Positions 7,657 through 16,953 of a stretch of DNA of 27,743 bases are shown piece after piece (within the stretch, counting starts at the first letter, position 1; each line of letters starts with the position of its first letter). Position numbers and translations under genes: made by a program. The stretch comes from a virus. The notes below the pieces were generated by a model. That model saw only the letters and a program-made list of their open reading frames with translations. It had not been told where the DNA came from and did not search any database. The stretch covers positions 1-27,743 of IMG/VR virus record IMGVR_UViG_3300025120_000416. The stretch is one strand, 5' to 3'.

Positions 7657-8868
7657 ATGGGATTAATAACTGAAAGTAATCAGCAGTACTATGCGGGCTC
7701 TCAAAGGTTTCTATCTGCGGCTGGAAATAATCAAACATTTACAACTACATTCGATACTGAATTAGTATTAGGTAGTTATGATCCTACACAAACTGACTAC
7801 GCTTTAAATAACTTCAAACTATATACAGCTGCACCGGGTGTTTTGACATACACCGAGTATGTACTAAACTATAAAGTTGTTGATAACGTAATAACTATAG
7901 ACGGAAACTTAGCGGCTAATACAAGTGTGGTGGTTCAATTAAAATCTTTAAATGGAGGTCAATATGGAAATAGAGATGCTATTGGTGAAGCTGTGGAGAA
8001 CAACTATAATAGTTATTCTTATATAAAACTTAGAGATATTATAAATAACTTTTTAGTAGCTTATGTAGGAACTGGTAAATTAATACCAAGCTGCAAAAGA
8101 ACCGACATTATATTCCATGCTAAACGAGGTTTACAGGAATTTAGTTATGATACATTAAATAGTATAAAATCTCAAGAGCTAAATATTCCTTCTAGCCTAA
8201 GCGTTGTTATACCTCAAGACTACGTAAACTATGTTAAGATGTCATGGATAGATCATTTAGGTGTAAAAAGACCTATATATCCAGCTAACAATTTAACTAT
8301 AAATCCTTTTTCAACACCATTACAAGATAATTTAGGCTTGCCCACGCAGGATAATTTTGGCGAAAATTTAGAAGGAACTTCAATAACAGAAGAAAGATGG
8401 GCTAAGGCTAATGATAATTTAATAGACGGTAGAGAAATTATTGACAATTCTTCTATTGCTTTTGATGCTTATGGTAGATTTAATGGAATAGATGGAGCTC
8501 TCGGTCAACAGTACGGATTAGATCCTCAATATTCTCAAGTCAACGGATGGTTTGGTATAAATCATAGAGAAGGAAAGTTTTCTTTTTCAAGTAACTTAGC
8601 TAATAAGTTAATAGTGTTAGAATACATTTCTGACGGACTTGCTTATGATTTAGACACTAAAGTTCCAAAGATGGCAGAAGAAGCTTTATATGCTCATATA
8701 AGCCACGCTGTCATAGCTTCCAGAATAAATCAACCTGAATATATAGTTAGAAGATTAAAGCAAGAGAGAAGCTCTAAATTAAGAAATGCTAAAATAAGAT
8801 TATCAAACATTAAGCTTGACGAGATAGTTCAAACAATGAGAGGTAAATCTAAATGGATTAAACACTAA
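7657..8868 (+). CDS. Putative tail adaptor protein (T7 gp11-like role)
   Basis: The 403-residue protein starts with a beta-rich module (about 1-98), including QTFTTTFDTELVLG, NNFKLYTAAPGVL and DNVITIDGNLAANTSVVVQL. A domain follows with YIKLRDIINNFLVAYVG (about 122-138), CKRTDIIFHAKRGLQEFSYD (147-166), and PSSLSVVIPQDYVNYVKMSW, then GVKRPIYP. The second part resembles the adaptor or tail-tubular-A-like protein of podoviruses, where helices pack onto the portal and the 'P.DYV.' strand precedes a tail-binding region. The C-terminus is basic and helical (RRLKQERSSKLRNAKIRL), also usual for adaptors. Context between connector and nozzle genes supports this. A six-base gap leads to the nozzle gene. 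Assignment is by pattern and position. Confidence 0.55.
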   Translation: MGLITESNQQYYAGSQRFLSAAGNNQTFTTTFDTELVLGSYDPTQTDYALNNFKLYTAAPGVLTYTEYVLNYKVVDNVITIDGNLAANTSVVVQLKSLNGGQYGNRDAIGEAVENNYNSYSYIKLRDIINNFLVAYVGTGKLIPSCKRTDIIFHAKRGLQEFSYDTLNSIKSQELNIPSSLSVVIPQDYVNYVKMSWIDHLGVKRPIYPANNLTINPFSTPLQDNLGLPTQDNFGENLEGTSITEERWAKANDNLIDGREIIDNSSIAFDAYGRFNGIDGALGQQYGLDPQYSQVNGWFGINHREGKFSFSSNLANKLIVLEYISDGLAYDLDTKVPKMAEEALYAHISHAVIASRINQPEYIVRRLKQERSSKLRNAKIRLSNIKLDEIVQTMRGKSKWIKH

Positions 8869-8874
8869 AATTAA

Positions 8875-11800
8875 ATGGCTGAAGTTAAAAATACTTTTCT
8901 TAAGGGGAAAATGAACCAAGATCTTGACTCTCGTATTGTGCCTAATGGTGAATATAGAGAAGCTAGAAACTTATCTATAAGTAGATCAGAAGGGTCTACA
9001 GTGGGTGAGTTTGAAAATGTTTTAGGTAATATAGCTATATCTAGTTTAACCTCCATAGGTGCACCTGCAACAACAGAAATAATCGGTAAATTTATTGACG
9101 AGAATTCAAACATGGCTTATTTTATGGCTACTGATTGGAATCCCGGTGATGAGTCTAGAGCTCCGGGAACAGCTAAGTGTTATATAGTAAGTGTTGACTT
9201 GTCTTCAACAAACCCACCTTTAATATTGGTTCAAGGTAGTTTTTTAAATTTTAATCAAGGTTATATAATAACCGGTATAAATTTAATTGAAAACCTATTG
9301 TTTTGGACAGACAATTTAAACCAACCAAGAAAAATAAACATTTCTCTTGCGACTAGTAATTCATCACATTATACAACAGAAGATCAAATATCTGTAGCTA
9401 AATATGCTCCCTTTGAGCCAATACTAGCTATGGAAAGAGTACAAACAACTTTAAATGGAGACGTTACAGCTTCCGATACTATAGTTGTAGCAGATTCTAC
9501 TGGTATAAAAGTAGGTGATATTGTTACTGACAAAGTAAAAATAGGTGCACAACAAATATTAGAATTAGTTACAGTTATAGGTATACCTACGGCAACTGCT
9601 CCTGTTTTACCAAATACATTAACATTATCTACTCCTGTCACTATAATAGATACTACTCCCTTGGATTTTAGTAGACCCTCTATGACTAATAAGAATAGAT
9701 TATTTATGTCTAATCATTCTTCTGGAGCCGTCACTATAGCAGGTGGAGGAACCCCTAATCCAATAACAGCTATATACACTATAAGCGGAACTGGAGCTGA
9801 TGTTGATTTTTTATACAGCGGTAATAACGGAATACCTAAGGTAGGTGATTTAGTTACTGGACCAGGAATATCTGCTGATACTAGAGTTTCTTTTGTTGAA
9901 GTTTTAGACAATGACGCGGTTGCACCTGCTCAATCTATATCCATAAAGCTAAATAAAGAAACTACAACTGCTGGTTCAGATGTTATATCGATAAGTGACA
10001 ATCCTGATTACGATGCTAACTGGAAAGGTGATGATAACTTTTTAGAGGATAAGTTTGTAAGATTTAGTTATAGGTTTAAATTTGAAGATAATGAATATTC
10101 TTTAATGGCGCCCTTTAGTCAACCTATGTTTATACCAAAACAATACAGTCAATTTGGAGGAGGGTTGTTATCTCCTACAGAAGATATGGACGACGCTTAT
10201 AAATCTACAATAGTTGCTTGGTTTGAAAATAATATAAACAACATATTGCTAAGAATTCCAGTAATGGAAAGTACACCGGCAAATTTGATCAGTAGCTTTA
10301 AAATAACAGACATTGATATATTATATAAAGAGTCTGATGCTTTAGCAGTAAAAGTACTTGAAACAGTGCAATTGTCTAATCCATCACCTACTTTTTCCTC
10401 AATAGCATTTCACGATGCTATTCACGGTATAAATACTAAATACTTTTTAGACTACGATTATAGCTCTACGAAACCATATAAAACACTACCTAGTAATCAA
10501 GTAACTAGGGTATCGGATAGAGTACCAGTAAGAGCTCTTGCCCAAGAAGTTATAGGTAACAGAGTAGTTTATGGAAATTACTTAGACAGACATACAGGGC
10601 CTAACTCAATAGCTTTTAGCGCAAACGCTAGTAACAAATCTATAAAGTTTGATAATTATACTCAATTTCCAAAACATCAATTAAAACAAAACAGAACATA
10701 TCAAGTAGGTTTTGTGCTTTCAGATAGGTACGGTAGACAATCAGACGTTATTTTATCATCTTACGACAATGTTCCAGGTGTATCTGGATCTACTGTTTTT
10801 AATCCCTATAATAACTTAGCTGAGCAAACCGCTACTCCAATTTTAGATTGGTTAGGAGATGCTTTAGTAGTTACTCTAAATGAAGCTGTGCAATCAACCT
10901 ATAATCCGGCTACAGGAACCCCTGGTATATATTCTATTAATAATCCTTTAGGTTGGTTTTCTTATAAAATAGTAGTTAAACAGACTGAACAAGAATATTA
11001 CAATGTTTATTTACCTGGATTTGTAAATGGATATCCTGTAATTGAAAACAATGAAAGAAACAAAAGTTTTTTTACAACTCTTTTAGGTGATAATGTAAAT
11101 AAAATACCACGTAATTTACAGGAAGTAGGCCCTAATGATAGAGATTTTGGAAGTGATGAAGGTTTATATATTAGAGTTAATAATCCGCTTATAGATAATA
11201 AACCGCTCGCAGCATATCCAAAAACTGAAGCTTGGAATGCTCAGTATTATCCAGCTGGAATAGAGCAAGAGGTTATACAAATAGCTACGGTTAGAGACAT
11301 GGAAATACAGGCTATACCTTTTAAACCACTTACAACTAAAGCGGGAGAATATGGCGAATCTGATATATTGCAAACATATAATTACTTTGGGGGTATAGTA
11401 GCTGATGGAATAGAAAGTGTTAACGAAACGCCAGAACCTACAGGTAGAATACCCTGGGGTAAAACAGGGCCAGATGCACCTTTATATAGTGCAGATTCAA
11501 ATCCTTTTGTTATAAAAGGTAATCAATCAGAAAATATAAACAACCCAATAGGCGCTTATGTTACTACTTTTTCTGTAAATACTCCTCCTTCGCCTCCTAC
11601 GGCTGTATACTCTATGGTGCCTTTTTTATCCGTAGCCGAAACAGAACCAGTTGAATCTTTGTTAGATGTATTTTTTGAAACATCGTTATCTGGAAATTTA
11701 GCAGAATTAAATGCTTTAGTTGATTCTCAATATGGAGGATTAACAAGTTCTAATTTCGCGGCTGCTGACTTTTTTGAAAATGCAACAACCTCAACTATAG

Positions 11801-13056
11801 TAGGTTTACCTTTTCAGTTTTTAGATGGTGCGGGAACTGCTATAAACGCATCTCTTGTTACTATAGATAGTATAAGTATAATAGACGGAAGAGGAACAGC
11901 TTCAGATCCTTTAAACCTTCCTTTTACGATAACACAAAACGGAACAAGTTTTGAAGTTAAAACTAACACTACATTTTTTTATGATACCACTGTAGATGAA
12001 GGTTTTACAGGCGTATATACTATAACTGCTAACACAAAATATACCAGTGGACTCGTAGATTTTGAGGACACTATAACATTACCAAATATATCGTTAAAAA
12101 ATTCAGCTCCTGTAATAGGCGCATTTACACAGCCTACAGGTGTAACAACAGAAGCAAATGAAGTTATAATAGACACTTTAACAGCTGTAAATGGTAGTGC
12201 TGATACAACCAAAAATACTCAAGAGCTGGTATGGTCATTAGACCCAAGCCAAACAGATTTTAATAATATAAACTCTAACTTTGAAATAAATTCTAATACA
12301 GGCGATTTAACTTCTAAAGTAGAGTTAATTAACAATACACTTTACAATGTGGTGGTCAAGGTAACTGATCTTAATGCAAACGGATCACTTAATGAGTTAT
12401 CAGACACTGCAACGGTAACTTTTCAAGTTGGAAATCCTAGAGTAAACAAAGTTTTATGTGAAGGAATTGATGGGCCATCATTTACGCCGGTTATTACTTG
12501 TAGAGAAAATTTACAGGTTCAATTTTTAAGGAGCAGCACACCGGAAAACTCAAACCCAGCCACAGTAACAGGCCCTTCGAAGACAGTAACATATCCTTCC
12601 ACAATTGGTTCAGGACAAATTTATAATGCACTAGAAAAAAACCCTGGAACTTCACTACCTCCGGTAACATACACAACAGGGGCTTTGGAGCAAGGAGCGG
12701 TAGCTATAACGTGTACTCTTACGAATGCAGGGGGAAGCGCAGGGCGAGAAGATGATACTATTGGTTTTACAATTCAATACAGATCTTTTGAATCACCAGG
12801 TAGTTGGAGCCAAGCAGAGGAATTTGTAGACGGAGAACAGAGGTTTGTATATAACGAAGACTTACAAGTAGGAGTTGATGCTGCTGTTTCTATAAGAAAG
12901 ATTTTTAATAGGGCTGGAGAATACAGGGTTTTAACCACAATAATAAGTGGTGGCCAATGCTCTCTAGGTTTTCCAGATGATCAATCTACTAAGTTTACAG
13001 TTGATTGTGAAGATGCAAATTATGCAGGGCTGCCGTGTACTGATGCTCCGTTGTAA
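8875..13056 (+). CDS. Tail nozzle / stabilisation protein with C-terminal Ig/cadherin-like and Cys-rich extensions
   Basis: The 1393-residue protein begins with FLKGKMNQDLDSRIVPNGEY and ARNLSISRSEG, the signature start of marine phage 'stabilisation' proteins (P22 gp10 / T7 gp12-like, forming the nozzle that closes the tail). Beta-propeller-like sequence continues to about residue 790, including VRALAQEVIGNRVVYGNY (552-569), SDRYGRQSDVILSS and YYNVYLPGFVNGYPV. Two related beta inserts sit inside it, centred on VGDIVTD (213-219) and VGDLVTG (323-329). Beyond about 850 the chain differs: Pro/Ser/Thr-rich linkers, a cadherin/Ig-like domain (about 1076-1185, NSAPVIGAF to DTATVTFQV), then a terminal region (about 1193-1393) with eight or so cysteines. 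The extensions suggest host-receptor binding, an inference. The 3' segment 12541-12750 is near 48% G+C, against 29% just upstream. Confidence 0.7.
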   Translation: MAEVKNTFLKGKMNQDLDSRIVPNGEYREARNLSISRSEGSTVGEFENVLGNIAISSLTSIGAPATTEIIGKFIDENSNMAYFMATDWNPGDESRAPGTAKCYIVSVDLSSTNPPLILVQGSFLNFNQGYIITGINLIENLLFWTDNLNQPRKINISLATSNSSHYTTEDQISVAKYAPFEPILAMERVQTTLNGDVTASDTIVVADSTGIKVGDIVTDKVKIGAQQILELVTVIGIPTATAPVLPNTLTLSTPVTIIDTTPLDFSRPSMTNKNRLFMSNHSSGAVTIAGGGTPNPITAIYTISGTGADVDFLYSGNNGIPKVGDLVTGPGISADTRVSFVEVLDNDAVAPAQSISIKLNKETTTAGSDVISISDNPDYDANWKGDDNFLEDKFVRFSYRFKFEDNEYSLMAPFSQPMFIPKQYSQFGGGLLSPTEDMDDAYKSTIVAWFENNINNILLRIPVMESTPANLISSFKITDIDILYKESDALAVKVLETVQLSNPSPTFSSIAFHDAIHGINTKYFLDYDYSSTKPYKTLPSNQVTRVSDRVPVRALAQEVIGNRVVYGNYLDRHTGPNSIAFSANASNKSIKFDNYTQFPKHQLKQNRTYQVGFVLSDRYGRQSDVILSSYDNVPGVSGSTVFNPYNNLAEQTATPILDWLGDALVVTLNEAVQSTYNPATGTPGIYSINNPLGWFSYKIVVKQTEQEYYNVYLPGFVNGYPVIENNERNKSFFTTLLGDNVNKIPRNLQEVGPNDRDFGSDEGLYIRVNNPLIDNKPLAAYPKTEAWNAQYYPAGIEQEVIQIATVRDMEIQAIPFKPLTTKAGEYGESDILQTYNYFGGIVADGIESVNETPEPTGRIPWGKTGPDAPLYSADSNPFVIKGNQSENINNPIGAYVTTFSVNTPPSPPTAVYSMVPFLSVAETEPVESLLDVFFETSLSGNLAELNALVDSQYGGLTSSNFAAADFFENATTSTIVGLPFQFLDGAGTAINASLVTIDSISIIDGRGTASDPLNLPFTITQNGTSFEVKTNTTFFYDTTVDEGFTGVYTITANTKYTSGLVDFEDTITLPNISLKNSAPVIGAFTQPTGVTTEANEVIIDTLTAVNGSADTTKNTQELVWSLDPSQTDFNNINSNFEINSNTGDLTSKVELINNTLYNVVVKVTDLNANGSLNELSDTATVTFQVGNPRVNKVLCEGIDGPSFTPVITCRENLQVQFLRSSTPENSNPATVTGPSKTVTYPSTIGSGQIYNALEKNPGTSLPPVTYTTGALEQGAVAITCTLTNAGGSAGREDDTIGFTIQYRSFESPGSWSQAEEFVDGEQRFVYNEDLQVGVDAAVSIRKIFNRAGEYRVLTTIISGGQCSLGFPDDQSTKFTVDCEDANYAGLPCTDAPL

Positions 13057-13086
13057 TAAAAGAAAAAAACAAGTAATAAATATAAT

Positions 13087-14715
13087 ATGCCAATAACATT
13101 AGAAGTAGGATATTTTAACTCATTTTACATGAAGAGATTAGCTGATCTTCCTATAGGTAATGGTGAAACAGGAGCTACAAATTACACAACTCCAACCACT
13201 AGCATAGTGCAAGAAGATTGGTATATAGAAGAATCTAGAATACGAGGAGGTTATAATAATATATCAACAGATTTAGGTGTAAAAGCTTATATCGTAGAAG
13301 ATAATGATGCGCAACAACGTAGAAAAAATTCATTAATATATTCAGGAGTATTCAATTCTAGAACAGGTGTAAACCAGTCTAATCAATTTAGTACAGCCGA
13401 AGAAACAACTAGAAGTGTTGATCCAACGGGAGGTAGTATACAAAAGCTTTATGCTGAAGATACAAACTTAATAATATTTCAAGAAGACAAAGTAAACAGA
13501 GCTTTAATAGATAAAGACGCAATATATTCAGCAGAAGGATCTGCTATAACAACTACAGCTAATTTAGTTATAGGTCAAATAGTTGCTTACGCTGGAGAAT
13601 ATGGAATATCAACTAACCCAGAGTCTTTTGCTGTTTACGGATATCAAAAATACTTTGCGGATCGTAATAGGAACGCTATATTAAGATTATCTAGAGATGG
13701 TATAACTGAAATATCTAATTACGGAATGATTGATTTCTTTAGAGATAAGTTATCTTTAGTTGGAACAACTGGGAAAATAATAGGTTCTTACGATATATAT
13801 AATAAAAATTATATAATATCTTTACAAGAATTTAATAATAATTACAATACATTAGGTTTTGAAGAAGCTACTAACGGATGGATTAGTTTTTATGACTACA
13901 ATCCGAGTAACGGGTTTAGTTCACAAGGTCAGTTTTTCACAACCAATGGTACATCGATATGGAAACACTATTCTACTGCTGTTAATAGAAGTAATTTTTA
14001 CGGTACAGATAATAAGTCTTCTGTCAAGCTAATATTAAACCCTGATCCTACAAGAGTAAAAACATTCAAGACAATAGACTATGAAGGCACAAGCGGATGG
14101 GAAGTTATATCTTTAATTTCAGATGATACAGGTACAGATTTTGTCAACGGAGTATGGGTTAATAATAGCGAGAAAGGAACTAGCACTGCTGATCCTGCTA
14201 CATTTACCTTAATAAACCCAGGAAGCGGATTTTATGTTACAGGTAACAATGTAGGTACTTCAACAAGCGGATTTGGTGTTGGAATGAAAGTTAATATAGT
14301 TGGTACTGCAGGCGGAGGTGGTGTAAGTCAAGTATCCATAATTGATCCTGGATTTGGATATCAGCCAGGGGATATACAACAAATAGACACAAATAGCGGA
14401 AGCCCTATTGGAGTTGCGGCAATGTTTGTATTAGATACATATACTAACATATATAGTAGAATTTATAGTTATAATGAAGGTTTATATTTTGAAAGCAATA
14501 TTCCTTATAGAGCTGGGTTTGATAGAAAACAAAACAGATATGTGGCTGCTATATTAAATAATTCACCAACACCTTTGCCTGGTCAAGTATTATCCGGGCC
14601 TAGTAATACAGGTATAAAAGCTTATTATACAACAGTAACAATGCAAACAGATACTACTACCAATCCAGGTGGATTAAAAGAGTTATTCGCAGTAGGATCA
14701 ACATACGGAAGATAA
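13087..14715 (+). CDS. Second nozzle-like tail protein with GxGY beta repeats
   Basis: The 542-residue protein contains WYIEESRIRGGYNN (about 45-58), LIIFQEDKVNRALIDKDAIY (about 128-147), TNPESFAVYGYQKYFADRNR (about 178-197) and LRLSRDGITEISNYGMIDFF. This is a pattern I know from the second half of nozzle/stabilisation proteins in uncultured marine and crAss-like phages. It probably completes the tail nozzle with the 1393-residue upstream product. Between about 355 and 450 sits a Gly-rich beta module with two related turns, NPGSGFYVTG (377-386) and DPGFGYQPGD (420-429), like GxGY repeats of phage fibre and adhesion proteins. No membrane segment or signal peptide is present. It starts 30 bases after the upstream gene with leader AATAAATATAATATG. 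Role as tail protein is fairly sure; exact part is not. Confidence 0.6.
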   Translation: MPITLEVGYFNSFYMKRLADLPIGNGETGATNYTTPTTSIVQEDWYIEESRIRGGYNNISTDLGVKAYIVEDNDAQQRRKNSLIYSGVFNSRTGVNQSNQFSTAEETTRSVDPTGGSIQKLYAEDTNLIIFQEDKVNRALIDKDAIYSAEGSAITTTANLVIGQIVAYAGEYGISTNPESFAVYGYQKYFADRNRNAILRLSRDGITEISNYGMIDFFRDKLSLVGTTGKIIGSYDIYNKNYIISLQEFNNNYNTLGFEEATNGWISFYDYNPSNGFSSQGQFFTTNGTSIWKHYSTAVNRSNFYGTDNKSSVKLILNPDPTRVKTFKTIDYEGTSGWEVISLISDDTGTDFVNGVWVNNSEKGTSTADPATFTLINPGSGFYVTGNNVGTSTSGFGVGMKVNIVGTAGGGGVSQVSIIDPGFGYQPGDIQQIDTNSGSPIGVAAMFVLDTYTNIYSRIYSYNEGLYFESNIPYRAGFDRKQNRYVAAILNNSPTPLPGQVLSGPSNTGIKAYYTTVTMQTDTTTNPGGLKELFAVGSTYGR

Positions 14716-14725
14716 AACAAATAAC

Positions 14726-15511
14726 ATGATAGAATTTTTAGAAATATTTTTATTTGGACAAGGCAACGCTAATGTTCAAATGGCGCTTGAACCACTATCG
14801 GCAGGAATTGCTATTGGAGGCGCTGTGCTTAATGTTGTAGGCGGTCTATTTGGCGGAGGAGCGGCTAAAAGAGCTGAAAGAGCAGCTAAAAGAGAAAGAG
14901 CACAACTACAAAGAAAACTAAACTACTTAGAAAACAATAGACAAGCAATAATAAATCCGGCTGAAGGAGTTTCAAATTTAAGTGGGCTAGCACAGGATTT
15001 AAGCGGGCAATTAACAAATCCAATGGCTAATCTAGGTGTAGCAACACAAGCTGCTGAAATACAAATTGAGCAAGCTGATATATCATTAGCTAATACTTTG
15101 GATACTATAAGAGCTACCGGAGCAGGAGCTGGCGGCGCAACTGCATTGGCTCAAGCAGCGTTACAAAGTAAAAAAGGTGTATCTGCTAGTATTGAACAAC
15201 AAGAAGCTCAAAATGAAAAACTAAGAGCTCAAGGAGAGCAACAATTACAGCAACAAAGAATGGCTGAGCAACAAAGAGTACAGGGGCTACAAATCAGCGA
15301 AGGTGGTAGAGTGCAAGGACTGGAAATGCAAGGTAGACAATTTCAATTTCAAACACAAGAAAACAGAGAAGATGCTAAATTAGATAGAGTCTCTGCTCAA
15401 TTATCAGGAGCACAAGCAAGACAAGCTCAAGCAGGCGCAGACAGAACAGGGGCATTAACGGGTATGATAGGGGGTTTAACTTCTATTGCTAGTTCGGTTA
15501 TTCCTAGTTAA
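14726..15511 (+). CDS. Putative internal core / ejection protein (small, glycine-zipper)
   Basis: The 261-residue protein has an N-terminal hydrophobic, glycine-rich segment (LSAGIAIGGAVLNVVGGLFG, about 23-42). A long Arg/Lys/Gln/Ala-rich helical body follows (about 45-235), then a second hydrophobic C-terminal patch (GALTGMIGGLTSIASSVIPS). This layout is that of podovirus core proteins such as T7 gp14, which leave the virion first and form a pore in the host outer membrane. The Gln-rich middle repeats the string EQQ / QQQRMAEQQRVQGL. The ATG at 14726 gives an extra MIEFLEIFLFGQGNANVQ leader; the ATG at 14780 (MALEPLSAGIAIGG) is an alternative start that would place the zipper closer to the N-terminus. 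Position upstream of two further core candidates fits. The function is inferred. Confidence 0.55.
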   Translation: MIEFLEIFLFGQGNANVQMALEPLSAGIAIGGAVLNVVGGLFGGGAAKRAERAAKRERAQLQRKLNYLENNRQAIINPAEGVSNLSGLAQDLSGQLTNPMANLGVATQAAEIQIEQADISLANTLDTIRATGAGAGGATALAQAALQSKKGVSASIEQQEAQNEKLRAQGEQQLQQQRMAEQQRVQGLQISEGGRVQGLEMQGRQFQFQTQENREDAKLDRVSAQLSGAQARQAQAGADRTGALTGMIGGLTSIASSVIPS

Positions 15512-15526
15512 ATAAAAATATAAAAC

Positions 15527-16930
15527 ATGAGTTACAGAAATCCACAACAGGTAGTAGACACGCAGTCAGGGCAATATGTTAGAGACATGATGAAGAATGT
15601 TACTAATACAGCTGTTAATCTTATACAAACGCGACAAAAAGAGTTAGAAGAGACTCGAAAAAGAAACGTTGAAATGCAGACAAAGGTTATTCAAGCTCAA
15701 GCTAGACTAGCTAATAGCGCCAACGCAGAAGATGTTAGAAATACCGGTACAGATTGGGCAACAGCAATTAGAAAAGGCTTAGATAGATATGGGGTATTAT
15801 ACGCTAAGTCTCTTAAAGATCCCTTAAATTTTACAACTGATGAGGCTCAAGAGATGTCTTCGTTTGCTAATATGGGAACTCAAATTAAACAGCAAGCAGT
15901 AGAGGATCAAGCTGACATGGAAGAGTGGACTTCTATGATTGAATCAGGAGCTGGTCAATATGGCGGTTACGATATGTATGGTAATTCTAAAATATATGAA
16001 AGATTGAATATTCAAGGACAAGTAGGTGCAACACCTGGTCAATCTATTGGTGTATTTGATTGGGATCCTGAAGTTGGTGGGTTATCGACCAAAGTTATAT
16101 CCTATGACGGAGAAGGCAACGAAGTAGGTACTAATGCTAATAGAGGAGCGGAACTTCCGGTAATAGCAAATCCTACTAAGAATATGCAAGAAATTGCTAA
16201 CGCTATAAACCTAACAAAAAAAGATTACTACAAAGATCAAATAACTGAAAGTATATACGATTCTGAGACTGGAATAACTATAAAATTTAGAAAACCAAAT
16301 ATGAAGCAGTTAATAGCTGACGTTAGAGCACAATCTGATAGCTATATAATTGGTTTAGGTACCCAAGGAGCGATTAGATTAGGTAATAACACAATGCTTG
16401 ATGACATGGACGATCCTGCTAAAAGTCAAGGTGCTATAAAAGGCGATTTAGCTAAAATAATGGATCCGGATAAAGTTGTATGGCAAATGAATGAAAATGG
16501 CAAAGTAAATGATCCGGATCTTGAAAGAATTCAAATAGCTTATGCTAAAAAATTAATTAAAGATAGAGGATTAGGTGTAGAATCTATTGTAGACAAAGTA
16601 AGAGATCCAAAACCAAGTGTTGAAAAACAAAGATTTACTCAATTTCAAGATGTTATAGGAGAAGGAATAACTGGTAGCACAATTCAAACTAGTCAATCTA
16701 AAAGATGGGAATTACAAGGGGAAGAAAAGGTGGATAATAAATACAACCCAAAACGTCAATATGTATTGCCTGAAATAAAAGATCCAAATGCTGCAAGCAA
16801 AAATCGTAAAAAAGTAACAGTTGATTACTACAAGACTAGAAACGGCAAAGTTGTATTAAATTCAAATGGAGCGCCAATGATTAACTACCCTGGTATTAAT
16901 GCAGCTTTAGGTTTAACATCTTCAAAATAA
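15527..16930 (+). CDS. Putative internal virion (core) protein
   Basis: The 467-residue soluble protein has no signal peptide or membrane segment. Residues about 25-75 form a charged, probable coiled coil (IQTRQKELEETRKRNVEMQT). A helical region follows (WATAIRKGLDRYGVLYAKSL, about 77-96), then acidic and Gly-rich stretches (GAGQYGGYDMYGN near 147-159) and a mixed alpha/beta half ending in a basic C-terminus. It lies between the glycine-zipper core candidate and the giant polyprotein, in the position held by internal core proteins (T7 gp15-like) in podoviruses. No enzymatic motif was found and no studied family was recognised. The name therefore reflects context only. Confidence 0.45.
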   Translation: MSYRNPQQVVDTQSGQYVRDMMKNVTNTAVNLIQTRQKELEETRKRNVEMQTKVIQAQARLANSANAEDVRNTGTDWATAIRKGLDRYGVLYAKSLKDPLNFTTDEAQEMSSFANMGTQIKQQAVEDQADMEEWTSMIESGAGQYGGYDMYGNSKIYERLNIQGQVGATPGQSIGVFDWDPEVGGLSTKVISYDGEGNEVGTNANRGAELPVIANPTKNMQEIANAINLTKKDYYKDQITESIYDSETGITIKFRKPNMKQLIADVRAQSDSYIIGLGTQGAIRLGNNTMLDDMDDPAKSQGAIKGDLAKIMDPDKVVWQMNENGKVNDPDLERIQIAYAKKLIKDRGLGVESIVDKVRDPKPSVEKQRFTQFQDVIGEGITGSTIQTSQSKRWELQGEEKVDNKYNPKRQYVLPEIKDPNAASKNRKKVTVDYYKTRNGKVVLNSNGAPMINYPGINAALGLTSSK

Positions 16931-16953
16931 TTAAATTAAATAAAACTACAAAC

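Noticed and set aside
8871-12676. Several minus-strand frames of 60-85 codons inside the nozzle gene
   Set aside because: All overlap continuous plus-strand coding with recognisable tail-protein strings, and none has a start context like the real genes.
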